Source: Candidatus Microbacterium stercoravium (lineage in GTDB: Bacteria; Actinomycetota; Actinomycetes; Actinomycetales; Microbacteriaceae). Taken from it: 50,013 bases of DNA. The position numbers were made by a program, and so were the translations under genes. The stretch spans positions 1 through 50,013 of the forward strand of contig DXAM01000008.1 in the NCBI GenBank assembly GCA_019117025.1. Direction: 5' to 3'. The notes below the pieces were generated by a model. The model was not told the DNA's origin. It ran no database searches and saw nothing but the letters and a program-made list of their open reading frames with translations. This document shows positions 1 through 10,975 of the stretch, piece after piece (the stretch's first letter is position 1; each line of letters starts with the position of its first letter).

Positions 1-153
1 CAGGTGCTGATCTTCGCCGTCGCGCTCGGATCGGTGCAGGGCGGCGCGGGGCATTGGGGCATCGCCGCGACGCTCGCGGTTCCCGCCGTCGTCACGTTCG
101 TCATGCTCATCCTCGCCGCGCGATCGGCGGGCCCGAGCGCGCCCCGGCGCTGA
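1..153 (+). CDS. C-terminal fragment of an integral membrane protein
   Basis: The frame is open from the first base of the window and ends in TGA at 151-153, giving 50 residues of a gene that starts outside. The visible part has one clear hydrophobic segment (about residues 24-42, rich in A, V, L, T, F and I) followed by a short polar tail ending in PRR. That is how many transporters end (for example MFS or DMT families). There is not enough sequence to name a family. A hairpin with a T-run follows 15 bases after the stop, which fits the end of a transcription unit. Confidence 0.55.
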   Translation, partial: QVLIFAVALGSVQGGAGHWGIAATLAVPAVVTFVMLILAARSAGPSAPRR

Positions 154-167
154 CCGATCCGCGACGC

Positions 168-191
168 CGCCCGGGAGGCCGGGCGCATTTT
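168..191 (+). terminator. Rho-independent terminator after the membrane-protein fragment
   Basis: A 7-bp G/C stem (168-174 with 179-185) closes a GAGG loop and is followed by CATTTT. It lies 15 bases after the stop at 153 and upstream of the heat-shock promoter, so it would insulate the two units. The T-run is short (four T), which is normal for high-GC actinobacteria. Confidence 0.55.
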
Positions 192-227
192 CGCGCGCGG
201 GAATACCTCGGCACGCTCTGCGTTTAA

Positions 228-266
228 CTTGACAAGACGCGACTCAAGTCGGTAATCATGAGTCGC
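228..266 (+). promoter_or_regulatory. Promoter with HAIR-type (HspR) operator
   Basis: CTTGACA (228-234), a 7-base spacer and ACTCAAG (242-248) match the HAIR consensus CTTGAGT-N7-ACTCAAG bound by the heat-shock repressor HspR. The right half is perfect and the left half matches at its first five bases. TTGACA (229-234) also serves as a -35 element, with TAATCA (253-258) as -10 after 18 bases, so repressor and polymerase would compete. A further inverted pair, GCGACTCA (239-246) and TGAGTCGC (259-266), brackets the -10. The Clp ATPase start lies at 296 behind the ribosome-binding site GAGGAGA (284-290). HspR control is inferred from the motif. Confidence 0.72.
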
Positions 267-295
267 GACGCATCACGTTTCACGAGGAGAGTGAC

Positions 296-2770
<2,475 letters not shown>

Positions 2771-2775
2771 TCGCC

Positions 2776-2805
2776 GAGGGAGGGCGCGGCGCCGCGCCCT
2801 CCCTC
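2776..2805. terminator. Bidirectional terminator between convergent genes
   Basis: A perfect 30-base inverted repeat (arms 2776-2790 and 2791-2805, beginning GAGGGAGGGCGC) lies between the Clp ATPase stop and the stop codon of the convergent exporter gene, and overlaps the latter by two bases. It can form a 13-bp stem with a 4-base loop on either strand. No T-run follows, so termination efficiency is inferred from stem strength and position. Confidence 0.65.
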
Positions 2806-3547
2806 AGAACAGCAGGTACACGGCGCCTGCGAGCGTGAGCGCGATGACGATCCGCTCGAACGTGCTGCGAGAGATGCGGGTGACGACGAAACGCCCGATC
2901 GCCGCGCCGGCGAGCACGGGCACGACGAGCAGCAGGTCCATCCAGAGCGCGTCGCGCGTGATCAGTCCGAGACTGATCGAGACCGGCAGCTTCACGATGT
3001 TGATGATGGCGAAGAACCACGCGGCGGTTCCGAGGAACGCGTTGACCGAGAACCTCGACGCGAGGAAGTACATCGACATCACCGGGCCGCCGGCGTTGGC
3101 GACCATGGTGGTGAATCCGCCGAGGGATCCGTAGGCGATCGCGGCCCCGCGCCCCGAGTGCTGCTGCGCCGCACGCTGGATCCGTCGCCGCCAGAGGGTC
3201 AGCACCATGACCAGGATCAGCAGGGCGCCGATCGTGCGCTTCACCCCGGCATCGCCGATGAATGCGAGGAACAGCGCACCGATCACCAGGCCGACGGCGA
3301 CCGACGGCGTCAGGCGCAGCAGCGTGCGCCAGTCGGCGTGGCGCCGATACAGCGCGAGCGCCATCATGTCGCCGACGATCAGCAGCATCAGCATGGCCGC
3401 GGTCGATTCGCGCGCCGGCAGCACCGCGGCGAACAGGGCGATCCCGATCGCGTTCGCACCGGGCAGACCGGTCTTCGAGATGCCGACCGTCAGCGAACCG
3501 GCGATCAGCGCCAGCCACGCGACGACGCTGAGGTCGGGGAGGGTCAC
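2804..3547 (-). CDS. TauE/SafE (TSUP) family membrane exporter
   Basis: The 247-residue protein has about eight hydrophobic segments arranged in two halves. Each half begins with a glycine-rich motif: GISKTGLPG near residue 23 and GGFTTMVANAGGP near 143. These repeated G-rich, P-containing segments are typical of the TSUP (sulfite exporter TauE/SafE) family, which moves sulfur-containing or organic anions across the cytoplasmic membrane. The start is GTG at 3547, only 12 bases after the metY stop, with no strong ribosome-binding site, so translation may be coupled to metY. Placement behind a sulfhydrylase gene suggests a sulfur-related substrate, but this is inference. The gene ends in the bidirectional hairpin shared with the Clp gene. 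Confidence 0.82.
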   Translation of the reverse strand: MTLPDLSVVAWLALIAGSLTVGISKTGLPGANAIGIALFAAVLPARESTAAMLMLLIVGDMMALALYRRHADWRTLLRLTPSVAVGLVIGALFLAFIGDAGVKRTIGALLILVMVLTLWRRRIQRAAQQHSGRGAAIAYGSLGGFTTMVANAGGPVMSMYFLASRFSVNAFLGTAAWFFAIINIVKLPVSISLGLITRDALWMDLLLVVPVLAGAAIGRFVVTRISRSTFERIVIALTLAGAVYLLF

Positions 3548-3559
3548 GGGGTTCTGCGC

Positions 3560-4870
3560 TCAGGCGTCGAGCGCGCTGCGCAGATCCTCGATGAGATCCG
3601 CGGGCTCCTCGAGCCCGACCGAGATGCGCAGCGTCGCCCACGAGATGCCGGCGGCAGCGAGCTGTGCCGGCGACATGTGGTTGTGCGTCATCGAGGCCGG
3701 GTGGCACACGAGCGTGCGCGCATCGCCGATGTTGGCGACGAGCGAGACGACCCGGAGCCGTTCGATGAGGCGCTCGGCCCGCGCGAAGGCCTCGTCGTCT
3801 GTCTCGTCGCCCGGGGAAGCGAGCTGGAACGCGAAGACCGACGGCACGCCCTTCGGGTACAGGCGCGCGCCGACCTCGTGGTACGGGTTCGACTCCAGTC
3901 CGGGGTGGTGCACGATGCGCACCGCGGGGTGGGCGTCGAGGAAGCGCGCGACCTCGAGCGCCGAAGCGGCGTGGCGCGACATGCGCAGCTCGAGCGTCTC
4001 GAGGCCCTCGAGCAGCTGGAAGGCGTTGAACGGGCTGAGCGCCGGACCGAGGTCGGCGACGTACTTGCTCTTGATGAGCGTCGTCAGCGCGGTCGTGCGT
4101 CCGAAGGCGTCCCACAGCGCGACATCGCCGAAGCGCCGGTGCGGCTCGAACAGCGCGGGCCACTTGGCGGGATCCGCCGCGAAGTCGAACGTTCCGAGGT
4201 CGACGACGATGCCGCCGAGGCTCGTGCCGTGACCGCTGATGAACTTCGTCGCCGAATGCACGACGATGTCGGCGCCGTGGTCCTTCACTCGGATGAGCGA
4301 CGGCGTGCCGACCGTGTTGTCGATGACGAGCGGCACTCCGGCCGCGTGGGCCGCCTCGGCGACCGCGGGGATGTCGAGCACCTGGGCGACCGGGTTCGCG
4401 ACCGACTCGGCGAAGAAGGCGCGCGTCGAGGGCCGCACGGCCGCGCGCCACGCCTCGAGGTCGTCCTGATCGACGAAGGTGACCTCGATCCCGAGATCGC
4501 GGAGCGTGTCGTCGAAGAGGTCGACCGTCCCGCCGTACAGCGAGCTCGCGGCGACGATATGGCCGCCCCTGCCCGCGAGCGCGAGCGCGGCGACGGCCGT
4601 CGCGGCCTGTCCGGATGCGACGGCCGCCGCGGCGACGCCGCCCTCGAGCGCGGCGACGCGCTTCTCGAAGATCGCCTGCGTCGGGCTGCCGTTGCGGCTG
4701 TAGATGTTTCCGGAGGAGCGCAGCGCGAACAGCTCGCGCGCCTCGCTGAGCGACGAGAACCGGTATGCCGACGTCTGGTAGATCGGTGTCGCCACCGCGT
4801 TCTGCGGCGTGCCGGGCACGTACCCCTCGTGGAGCTGGAGCGTGGCAGGGGAGAGCTGAGGAGACGTCAT
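3560..4870 (-). CDS. metY: O-acetylhomoserine sulfhydrylase (MetY)
   Basis: This 436-residue protein belongs to the Cys/Met metabolism PLP-dependent family. It makes homocysteine from O-acetylhomoserine and sulfide, in direct-sulfhydrylation methionine synthesis. The PLP lysine is K209 in HSATKFISGHG; the YSRNGSPT and ASGQAA motifs of the cofactor site are present. The length and the GGIVVDLGTFDF segment after the lysine are characteristic of MetY rather than MetB or MetC. An ATG nine bases further upstream (4879) is in frame, but GGGAGA directly abuts that codon and is better spaced for the ATG at 4870. The exporter gene follows after 12 bases. The oxidoreductase gene lies 55 bases upstream on the same strand, leaving little room for a riboswitch. 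Confidence 0.92.
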   Translation of the reverse strand: MTSPQLSPATLQLHEGYVPGTPQNAVATPIYQTSAYRFSSLSEARELFALRSSGNIYSRNGSPTQAIFEKRVAALEGGVAAAAVASGQAATAVAALALAGRGGHIVAASSLYGGTVDLFDDTLRDLGIEVTFVDQDDLEAWRAAVRPSTRAFFAESVANPVAQVLDIPAVAEAAHAAGVPLVIDNTVGTPSLIRVKDHGADIVVHSATKFISGHGTSLGGIVVDLGTFDFAADPAKWPALFEPHRRFGDVALWDAFGRTTALTTLIKSKYVADLGPALSPFNAFQLLEGLETLELRMSRHAASALEVARFLDAHPAVRIVHHPGLESNPYHEVGARLYPKGVPSVFAFQLASPGDETDDEAFARAERLIERLRVVSLVANIGDARTLVCHPASMTHNHMSPAQLAAAGISWATLRISVGLEEPADLIEDLRSALDA

Positions 4871-4925
4871 GGGATCCATTCTCCCGTGCCCGCCCGTTCG
4901 CCCATAACGGGCATGTCGAATTGTG

Positions 4926-5864
4926 TCAGGGCACGAGGATCAGCTTGCCGGGAGCGCCGTTCTCGTTCGCCGTCTGCGCCGCCGCGGCGTCGGTCAGCGC
5001 GAACTGCTCGCCGAGCTCGACGTCGAAGTATCCGGTTGCGAGCAGCGCGAGCGCCACGGGCATCGCCTCGGTGCGCCACTGCTGCTGCTGCGCCGTGAGC
5101 GGCACGGCAGATCCGCCCGAGAAGGCGCGGATGCCGAGCTCGTCGCCGCGCGCGCCGAGCACGATCGTCGCGATGCGCGAGGTGTCCTCGAGCAGCTCGA
5201 TCGATGCCTCCAGCACGCCATCGGCGCCGGCGCAGTCGAGGATCGCGGTCACCGAATCGGGAGCGGCCTCGAGCACGCGGCCCGTCAGGCCGTCGCCGTA
5301 GGCGATGGGCTCGGCGCCGAGGTCGCTCACGCGCTCGGCGCGGGCATCGCTCGTCGTCGCGAGCACGCGCGCGCCCATGAGCACGGCGAACTGGATCGCG
5401 GCCTGGCCGACCGCGCCGGATCCGCCGTGGATGAGCAGGGTGTCGTCGTCGCGGATCCCGAGCGAACGGATCGCCTGGTAGGCGGTGCCCGCAGGGATGC
5501 CGAGGGCGGCGCCCTGCGCGGCGGTGACGCCCTCAGGGCGCACGAAGGTCTTGTCCGCGTCGGTCACGACGACCGAGGCGTATGCGCCCTCGGCGCCGAG
5601 GAACGCGACGGGATCGCCGACGCGGAACCCGTCGACGCCGACCCCGACCGCCGTGACGGTGCCGGCCCCGTCGGATCCGGTGCGCCACGGGCCGTCGCCC
5701 GGCAGCGGGCGCACGCCCGTGCGGAGCTTGCGCTCGATCGGGTTCACACCGATCGCCTCGACGGCCACGACCAGCTGGCCGGGCCCGGCGACCGGGTCGG
5801 GAACCGTGGCGACCTCGAGGACCTCGGGGCCGCCGATCTGGGAGAACTGCACAACCTGAGCCAT
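4926..5864 (-). CDS. Zinc-independent NADP-dependent quinone oxidoreductase-like protein
   Basis: This 312-residue medium-chain dehydrogenase/reductase is of the quinone-oxidoreductase type. The N-terminal GroES-like part starts MAQVVQFSQIGGPEVLEV and includes GVNPIERKLRTG. The Rossmann part has the nucleotide-binding motif HGGSGAVGQAAIQFA near residue 155. The cysteine and histidine ligands of zinc alcohol dehydrogenases are absent. The likely role is NADPH-linked reduction of quinones or alpha,beta-unsaturated carbonyls in the cytoplasm; the true substrate cannot be told from sequence. It ends in GKLILVP, a common family C-terminus. It lies between xylB (44 bases upstream) and metY on the same strand, but nothing suggests a functional tie to either. 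Confidence 0.86.
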   Translation of the reverse strand: MAQVVQFSQIGGPEVLEVATVPDPVAGPGQLVVAVEAIGVNPIERKLRTGVRPLPGDGPWRTGSDGAGTVTAVGVGVDGFRVGDPVAFLGAEGAYASVVVTDADKTFVRPEGVTAAQGAALGIPAGTAYQAIRSLGIRDDDTLLIHGGSGAVGQAAIQFAVLMGARVLATTSDARAERVSDLGAEPIAYGDGLTGRVLEAAPDSVTAILDCAGADGVLEASIELLEDTSRIATIVLGARGDELGIRAFSGGSAVPLTAQQQQWRTEAMPVALALLATGYFDVELGEQFALTDAAAAQTANENGAPGKLILVP

Positions 5865-5908
5865 GCCTCCCACGCTACCGCGATCGTAGGGATCGAGGTC
5901 CGCCGGAA

Positions 5909-7309
5909 TCAGAGACGGGCGCGGTAGGCGCTGCGGGCCGGCGTCGTCGAGGCCGGGAGCTCGGCGAGCGCCTCCGGGAGCCACGTCGGGCGAGACCCCG
6001 TGAGCGCCCAGGCGGCCTGCACCGCCGCCCCCTGCGCGACATACTCGCCGGGGTCGGGCACGACGACCGGAACGCCGAACACCTCGGCCGCGATCCGCTG
6101 CACGGCGGGGCTCTGCGCGGCGCCGCCCGTGAGCAGCACGCGCTTCGCCTCGACGCCGAGGGCGCGCATGGCGTCGAGGCCGTCGGCGAGCCCGCAGAGC
6201 ACGCCCTCGATCGCGGCGCGCGCGAGGTTCTCGCGGGTCGTGGACGCGAGCGTCATGCCGAACAGGGTGGCGGTCGCATCGGGCCGGTTCGGCGTGCGCT
6301 CGCCCTCGAACCACGGCTGCAGCACGAGGCCGTCGGCGCCCGCGTCCGCCGCCAGAGCGAGGTCGGACAGCTGCGCGTGGTCGACGCCGAGCAGCGACGA
6401 CACGGCGTCGAGCACGCGCGCGGCGTTGAGCGTGGTGACGATCGGGAGGAAGCCCCCCGCCGCGTCGGCGAAGCCCGCGACGGTGCCCGACGGGTCCCGG
6501 ACGGGCTCCGGCGCGATCGCGAACACCGTGCCGCTCGTGCCGATCGACACGCCGATGTCGCCCGTGACGGCGCCCATCCCGAGCGCGGCGCCCGCGTTGT
6601 CGCCGGCGCCCGGTGCCGCGCGCCGGCCTGCGGAGTCGGCCACCCATTCGTCGGGCTCGAGCACGCGCGGGAGCACGATGTCCGTCGCGTCGCGCCGCAG
6701 TGCGCGGGTGAGCAGATCGCGGTCGTATTCGCCGCGCGACGCGTCGAAGTAGCCCGTGCCGCTCGCGTCGGAGCGGTCGGTGATGAGCTCGGCGAGGTCG
6801 GGGCCGAGCTCGCTCTCGCCCGCCGGGCCGTACCCGCGAAGGCGCCAGGTGAGCCAGTCGTGGGGGAGGGCGATGGCCGCGATCCGGGCCGCGAGATCGG
6901 GCTCGGCGTCGGCGACCCAGCGCACCTTCGTGATCGTGAACGACGCGACCGGCACGAGCCCCGTGCGCTCCGCGAACGCGGCGGCGCCGACCTCGTTCGT
7001 GAGGTCGGCGGCCGCCTGCGCGGAGCGCGTGTCGTTCCAGAGCAGCGCGTCACGGATGACCCGGCCGTCGGCGTCGAGTGCGACGAGCCCGTGCTGCTGA
7101 CCGGCGATCGACCACGCCGAGACGTCGTCGATGCCTCCCGCATCCGCGATCGCCTCGCGGAGCGCGCGCCACCAGTGCGCGGGATCCACCTCGGATCCGT
7201 CGGGATGCGACGCACGGCCGGAGCGCACGACAGCGCCCGACGATGCGTCGCGGATGATGATCTTGCAGCTCTGGGTCGACGAGTCGACGCCGGCGACGAG
7301 GTCAGACAT
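5909..7309 (-). CDS. xylB: Xylulokinase (XylB)
   Basis: This FGGY-family sugar kinase of 466 residues phosphorylates D-xylulose to xylulose 5-phosphate for the pentose phosphate pathway. The N-terminal phosphate loop GVDSSTQS (7-14) is followed by the substrate motif GQQHGLV (70-76), typical of xylulokinases, and WNDTRS (91-96). The catalytic aspartate is in GAGDNAG (D237), and the C-terminal ATP-site motif is LTGGAAQSP. The start lies 15 bases after the xylA stop, so the two form a xylA-xylB operon read leftward from the divergent promoter near 8.57 kb. It should metabolise the xylose released by the alpha-xylosidase encoded about 11 kb away. Confidence 0.95.
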   Translation of the reverse strand: MSDLVAGVDSSTQSCKIIIRDASSGAVVRSGRASHPDGSEVDPAHWWRALREAIADAGGIDDVSAWSIAGQQHGLVALDADGRVIRDALLWNDTRSAQAAADLTNEVGAAAFAERTGLVPVASFTITKVRWVADAEPDLAARIAAIALPHDWLTWRLRGYGPAGESELGPDLAELITDRSDASGTGYFDASRGEYDRDLLTRALRRDATDIVLPRVLEPDEWVADSAGRRAAPGAGDNAGAALGMGAVTGDIGVSIGTSGTVFAIAPEPVRDPSGTVAGFADAAGGFLPIVTTLNAARVLDAVSSLLGVDHAQLSDLALAADAGADGLVLQPWFEGERTPNRPDATATLFGMTLASTTRENLARAAIEGVLCGLADGLDAMRALGVEAKRVLLTGGAAQSPAVQRIAAEVFGVPVVVPDPGEYVAQGAAVQAAWALTGSRPTWLPEALAELPASTTPARSAYRARL

Positions 7310-7324
7310 GCGATTCCGTTCTGA

Positions 7325-8518
7325 TCAGCCGCGCGCGCCGAGCAGGTGCTCCGTCGCGAGCTGCTGCAGGCGCACGAAGCCGAATCCGCGGCCGCCGAAG
7401 TACGCGTCGGCGTCGAAGTCCTCGAACGCCGAGCGGTCGGCGAGGAAGTCGTCGTAGCTCTCGCCCGGGTTCAGGGTCGGCTCGCTCAGCTCGGAGACCT
7501 TCGCGGCCTTGAGCGCTTCCTTGACCTCGGGGTCGGCGCGGAATGCCTCGGCGCGCTCCTTGAGCAGCAGGTAGTTGCTCATGTTGGCCGAGACCGAGTC
7601 CCAGATGCCCTGCTCGTCCTCGGTGCGGCTCGGCTTGTAGTCGAAGTGGCGGGGGCCCTCGTACGCGGGGCCGCCGGCGGGCGCGCCGTGCTCGAGGAGG
7701 TCGACGAGCGCGAAGGCGTTGAAGAGGTCGCCGTGGCCGAACACGAGGTCCTGGTCGTACTTGATGCCGCGCTGGCCGTTGAGGTCGATGTGGAAGAGCT
7801 TGCCGTGGTAGAGCGCCTGGGCGATGCCGGCGGCGAAGTTCAGACCCGCCATCTGCTCGTGGCCGACCTCGGGGTTCACACCGAACAGCTCGGGGCGCTC
7901 GAGCGAGTCGGCGAACGCGATCGCGTGGCCGAGCGTCGGCAGCAGGATGTCGCCGCGCGGCTCGTTCGGCTTCGGCTCGATCGCGAAGCGGATGTCGTAG
8001 CCCTTGTCGGTGACGTAGTCGGCGAGCAGGTTGACCGACTCGCGGTAGCGCTCGAGCGCGGCCTGGACGTCCTTGGCGGAGTCGTATTCGGCGCCCTCGC
8101 GGCCGCCCCACATCACGAAGGTCTTCGCGCCGAGCTCGGCGCCGAGGTCGAGCTGACGGAACACCTTGCGCAGCGCGTAGCGGCGCACCTGGCGGTCATT
8201 CGAGGTGAAGCCGCCGTCCTTGAACACGGGAGCGCTGAAGAGGTTGGTCGTGACCATCGGCACGACGATGCCGGTGTCGGCCATCGCGCCCTTCAGGCGG
8301 TCGATCTGCTTCTGGCGCTCGGCATCGGTCGAGCCGAAGGCGAACAGATCGTCGTCGTGGAACGTGAGGCCGTAGGCGCCGAGCTCCGCGAGCTTCTCGA
8401 CGCCGTGCACGACGTCGAGGGCGGGCCGGGTCGGGCCGCCGAACGGGTCGGTGCCGTTGTAGCCGATGGTCCAGAGTCCGAACGAGAAGCGGTCGGCCTT
8501 GGTGGGGGTGATAGGCAT
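7325..8518 (-). CDS. xylA: Xylose isomerase (XylA)
   Basis: This 397-residue TIM-barrel enzyme converts D-xylose to D-xylulose with two divalent metals. It has the actinobacterial (class I) length and motifs: [16 protein letters not shown] (13-28), the catalytic LTFHDDDL with H54 and D57, the metal-site motif [20 protein letters not shown], and [16 protein letters not shown] near residue 240. The start at 8518 ([11 protein letters not shown]) is preceded by AAAGG at good spacing; the open frame runs further upstream, but those codons lie in the promoter region. It is the first gene of the xylA-xylB operon, divergent from the ROK regulator gene, the classic arrangement for XylR-controlled xylose genes. 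Confidence 0.97.
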   Translation of the reverse strand: MPITPTKADRFSFGLWTIGYNGTDPFGGPTRPALDVVHGVEKLAELGAYGLTFHDDDLFAFGSTDAERQKQIDRLKGAMADTGIVVPMVTTNLFSAPVFKDGGFTSNDRQVRRYALRKVFRQLDLGAELGAKTFVMWGGREGAEYDSAKDVQAALERYRESVNLLADYVTDKGYDIRFAIEPKPNEPRGDILLPTLGHAIAFADSLERPELFGVNPEVGHEQMAGLNFAAGIAQALYHGKLFHIDLNGQRGIKYDQDLVFGHGDLFNAFALVDLLEHGAPAGGPAYEGPRHFDYKPSRTEDEQGIWDSVSANMSNYLLLKERAEAFRADPEVKEALKAAKVSELSEPTLNPGESYDDFLADRSAFEDFDADAYFGGRGFGFVRLQQLATEHLLGARG

Positions 8519-8546
8519 CGGGTGCCTGCCTTTCAGCGTCGTTGGC

Positions 8547-8593
8547 GAAAATGTTGTTACTGAAAACGTATCAGGGTGGGAGGGCGCATGCAA
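8547..8593 (-). promoter_or_regulatory. xylA promoter with direct-repeat operator candidate
   Basis: Read on the minus strand, TTGCAT (8593-8588), 17 bases and TACGTT (8570-8565) form a plausible sigma-70-type promoter about 50 bases before the xylA start. Overlapping and just downstream of the -10 are two direct repeats, ACGTTTTC (8569-8562) and ACATTTTC (8554-8547), 15 bases apart. This is where a repressor such as the divergent ROK protein would block transcription. The region towards the ROK gene has CTGATTA at 8599 and 8628 and a third GATTA at 8642, which may be further half-sites. No direct match to a published XylR operator is claimed. Confidence 0.5.
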
Positions 8594-8686
8594 CAGGTCT
8601 GATTACCCTCGGAGAACGCGTCGCTCGCTGATTAGGTTGCAGATTAAGACATAGTTGAGGCGGTCGACGAGCGAATGGAGGGGACG

Positions 8687-9850
8687 ATGGCAGAACGAGC
8701 ACAGGCGGGCGGATCCGCGGAGTCCGCGGAGGGGTGGCAGTGGCCGCCGCTGCGGTCGGCGCAGCGCGCCATGCTGCGCGATGTTCTCGTGCATGGCGCG
8801 CGTTCGCGTGCGGATCTCACGCGCAGATCCGGCATGTCTCGCGCCAGTCTCAGCAGAATGACCCGCGAGCTCGCCGACCTCGGCCTCGTGCGCGAGGGCG
8901 CGGCGCTGCCGGAGGAGCGTCGCGGCAGGCCGTCCGAGACCATCGAGCTCGCGGCGGGTGCGGCGCACTTCGTCGGCTTCAAGCTCACGGGCGAGTCGCT
9001 CTACCTCGCCGTCACCGATCTCGCCGCGACGGTCGTGCACTCGGAGGGTGAGGCGCTCACGACGACGGCGGTCGGCGACGTCGTCGCCCAGATGTCGCGG
9101 GCTGTCGAGCGGATCCGCACGCGGCACCCCCGGATCGCCGCGGTCGGCGTGTGTCTGGCGGGGGATGTGAAGACCGTGGGCGGACGCGCCGTCGTGGTGG
9201 GCTCGGCCTTCCTCGGGTGGGATGAAGTCGCACTCGAGGAGATCGTGGCGCGCGAGGTCCGGCTTCCTGTCGCCGTGAGCAATGATGTGCAGGCGCTCAC
9301 GACCGCGCACCATTGGTTCGGCCCGGGCGGCGTCGCGCGCGAGCCTTTCGTCGTCGTCGCGCTCGGCGAGGGCATCGGCAGCGGAATCGTCGCTGATGGC
9401 GAACTCGTGAGGGGCGCCCACGGCCGCCCGGGCCGCATCGGGCATCTGCCCGTCACGGGAGGCGGCCCGCGCTGCGATCGCGGTCACGCCGGCTGCGTGT
9501 CGGCGTACGCGACCGTCCCGGCCATCCTGCGCAACAGCGGCGGGGGCGGGTTCTGGGAGACGCTCGAGGCCGCACGTCGCGGCGAGGAGCGCGCGGACGG
9601 CGCGCTGCGCGATGCGGGGACGGCGCTCGGGGCGGCCGTTGCGGCGCTCGTCAATATCGTCGATCCGGAGAGCGTGCTCATCACCGGCGAGGCGCTCGCG
9701 GTCGCGGAGTACGCCTCCGACGACGTGCACCGCTCCATCCGCGAACGGCTCGATCCGGGTTCTCCCGTTCCGCAGGTGGAGCTGGGGGCGTTCGAATTCA
9801 CCGATTACGCGTGGGGAGCGGCGATCAACGCCATCCGCGCTCTCGTGTAG
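8687..9850 (+). CDS. ROK-family transcriptional regulator, probable XylR-type repressor
   Basis: This 387-residue protein has an N-terminal winged helix-turn-helix (about 25-80; SRADLTRRSGMSRASLSRMT forms the HTH) followed by a ROK sugar-kinase-like domain. The ROK zinc motif CxCGxxGCxE is degenerate: the aligned stretch reads CDRGHAGCVS (C263-S272), so the second Cys is Arg and the final Glu is Ser. The preceding GExGH motif reads GRIGH. Divergence from xylA suggests it represses xylAB until xylose binds; effects on the neighbouring esterase/importer genes are possible. The start at 8687 is chosen because GGAGGGGA (8677-8684) sits just upstream of it; an ATG at 8675 would overlap that site. 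Confidence 0.87.
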   Translation: MAERAQAGGSAESAEGWQWPPLRSAQRAMLRDVLVHGARSRADLTRRSGMSRASLSRMTRELADLGLVREGAALPEERRGRPSETIELAAGAAHFVGFKLTGESLYLAVTDLAATVVHSEGEALTTTAVGDVVAQMSRAVERIRTRHPRIAAVGVCLAGDVKTVGGRAVVVGSAFLGWDEVALEEIVAREVRLPVAVSNDVQALTTAHHWFGPGGVAREPFVVVALGEGIGSGIVADGELVRGAHGRPGRIGHLPVTGGGPRCDRGHAGCVSAYATVPAILRNSGGGGFWETLEAARRGEERADGALRDAGTALGAAVAALVNIVDPESVLITGEALAVAEYASDDVHRSIRERLDPGSPVPQVELGAFEFTDYAWGAAINAIRALV

Positions 9851-9854
9851 GAGG

Positions 9855-9872
9855 CCCCGAGATCGCGCGGGG
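9855..9872. terminator. Weak hairpin between convergent regulator and esterase genes
   Basis: CCCCG (9855-9859) pairs with CGGGG (9868-9872) across an 8-base loop in the 22-base gap between the ROK stop and the stop of the convergent esterase gene. It has no T-run and only a 5-bp stem, so it is a weak candidate. Confidence 0.3.
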
Positions 9873-10871
9873 TCAGATCGGTCGCGCGATCTCCCGCGGG
9901 AAGCGCTCTGCGAGCCAGCGGCGCTGGCGGACCCACTGGTGCAGCTGGCCGCCCTCGTGGCCGTTGAACGCGTACACCTCGATCTCGCGATCGATCGAGC
10001 CGTAGCTGTTGAAGGCCGCGAACACGGACGACGGCAGCACGATGTCGTCCATGAGCGCGACGGAGAAGATCGCCGGAGCGGTCGCCCGTGACGCCATGAG
10101 CGCGCCGTCGAAGTACGACAGCGTGCGGAACACCGATTCGACGGCGGAGCGATGCACGGCGAGGTACCGCACGATCTCCGTGAACGGCGCCGCGGGCGTC
10201 GACTCCGCGGAATGGCGGAAGTCGCACAGGAACGGCACGTCGGGCATCACCGCCGCGATGCGGTCGCCGCAGAGCCCCGCCGCGGCCAGGGCGATGCCGC
10301 CGCCCTGGCTCGCTCCGGCCACGGCGATCCTGCGCGCATCGACGAAGGGCAGTGCCGCGACATCCTCGATCAGACGCGCGGCGTCGGTGAAGACGCGCCG
10401 GTAGTAGTAGTTCTCCGGGGCGTCGATGCCGCGCGTCATGTAGCCCTCGGGTGCGGGGCCGGAGCCATGAGGGTCGGGCGTGTGTCCGCCGTTGCCCCAC
10501 CCGCTGCCCTGTCCGCGCGTGTCCATCACGACGTGCACATACCCGCTCGCCGCCCAGTGGAGGCGCTCGGCGGGCAGACCGCGCCCGCCGTTGTAGCCGA
10601 TGAACTCGACGACCGCGGGCGTTGCCGCGCTCTCGGAGCTGCGGGGGCGCACGACCCATCCCTTGATCGGTTCGCCGCCGAAGCCCGAGAACGTCAGATC
10701 CTGCACGATCAGCTCGGGGAAGGACGGGTCCGGTGGGCCGAGGACCGGCGGAGCGGCGAGCGCGCGGGCGCCGCTGAGCGTGTCGGTCCAGAACGCGTCG
10801 AAGTCGTCCGGTACGGGGATCTCGGGGCGATATGCGCGCAGGTGCTCGAGGTGTCCGTCGGTCAATGGCAT
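9873..10871 (-). CDS. CE7-family acetyl xylan/oligosaccharide esterase
   Basis: This 332-residue alpha/beta-hydrolase carries all three CE7 signatures: RGQ (119-121, in DTRGQGSG), GASQGG with nucleophile S188, and the C-terminal HE pair (H305, E306) in NGHEGG. The triad acid is probably D275 or D276 in VALMDDIVLPS. Family members remove O-acetyl groups from short xylo-oligosaccharides and from cephalosporin C, usually in the cytoplasm. No signal peptide is visible. The start at 10871 follows GGGAGA with a 5-base spacer; the frame extends 12 codons upstream into the promoter region. It is divergent from the importer/GH95-GH42-GH31 operon across a 104-base region with a 17-base palindrome, so both are probably co-regulated. 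Here it would deacetylate imported oligosaccharides. Confidence 0.9.
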   Translation of the reverse strand: MPLTDGHLEHLRAYRPEIPVPDDFDAFWTDTLSGARALAAPPVLGPPDPSFPELIVQDLTFSGFGGEPIKGWVVRPRSSESAATPAVVEFIGYNGGRGLPAERLHWAASGYVHVVMDTRGQGSGWGNGGHTPDPHGSGPAPEGYMTRGIDAPENYYYRRVFTDAARLIEDVAALPFVDARRIAVAGASQGGGIALAAAGLCGDRIAAVMPDVPFLCDFRHSAESTPAAPFTEIVRYLAVHRSAVESVFRTLSYFDGALMASRATAPAIFSVALMDDIVLPSSVFAAFNSYGSIDREIEVYAFNGHEGGQLHQWVRQRRWLAERFPREIARPI

Positions 10872-10890
10872 GGGGATCTCCCGGGTGGGG

Positions 10891-10925
10891 TTGACTTTAT
10901 GTTGCACTACGATACAAACTATCGT
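10891..10925 (+). promoter_or_regulatory. Promoter and perfect palindromic operator of the importer/GH95-GH42-GH31 operon
   Basis: TTGACT (10891-10896) and TACAAA (10913-10918), 16 bases apart, form a plausible promoter for the rightward operon. A perfect inverted repeat, ACGATA-CAAAC-TATCGT (10909-10925), covers the -10. Its 6-base arms and 5-base centre differ from LacI-type operators, which have a central CG, and from the three other palindromes in the window. The site also lies 38 bases before the divergent esterase start, so one repressor could shut both directions. Which regulator binds is unknown; the two ROK proteins encoded here are candidates. Confidence 0.55.
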
Positions 10926-10975
10926 CTGGCCGCAGCGATTGCGACCTGAAGATTCTCATCTCGGAAGGATTCAGT

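Noticed and set aside
4871..4925. SAM or other riboswitch before metY
   Set aside because: Only 55 bases separate the two genes and no conserved stem pattern is visible.
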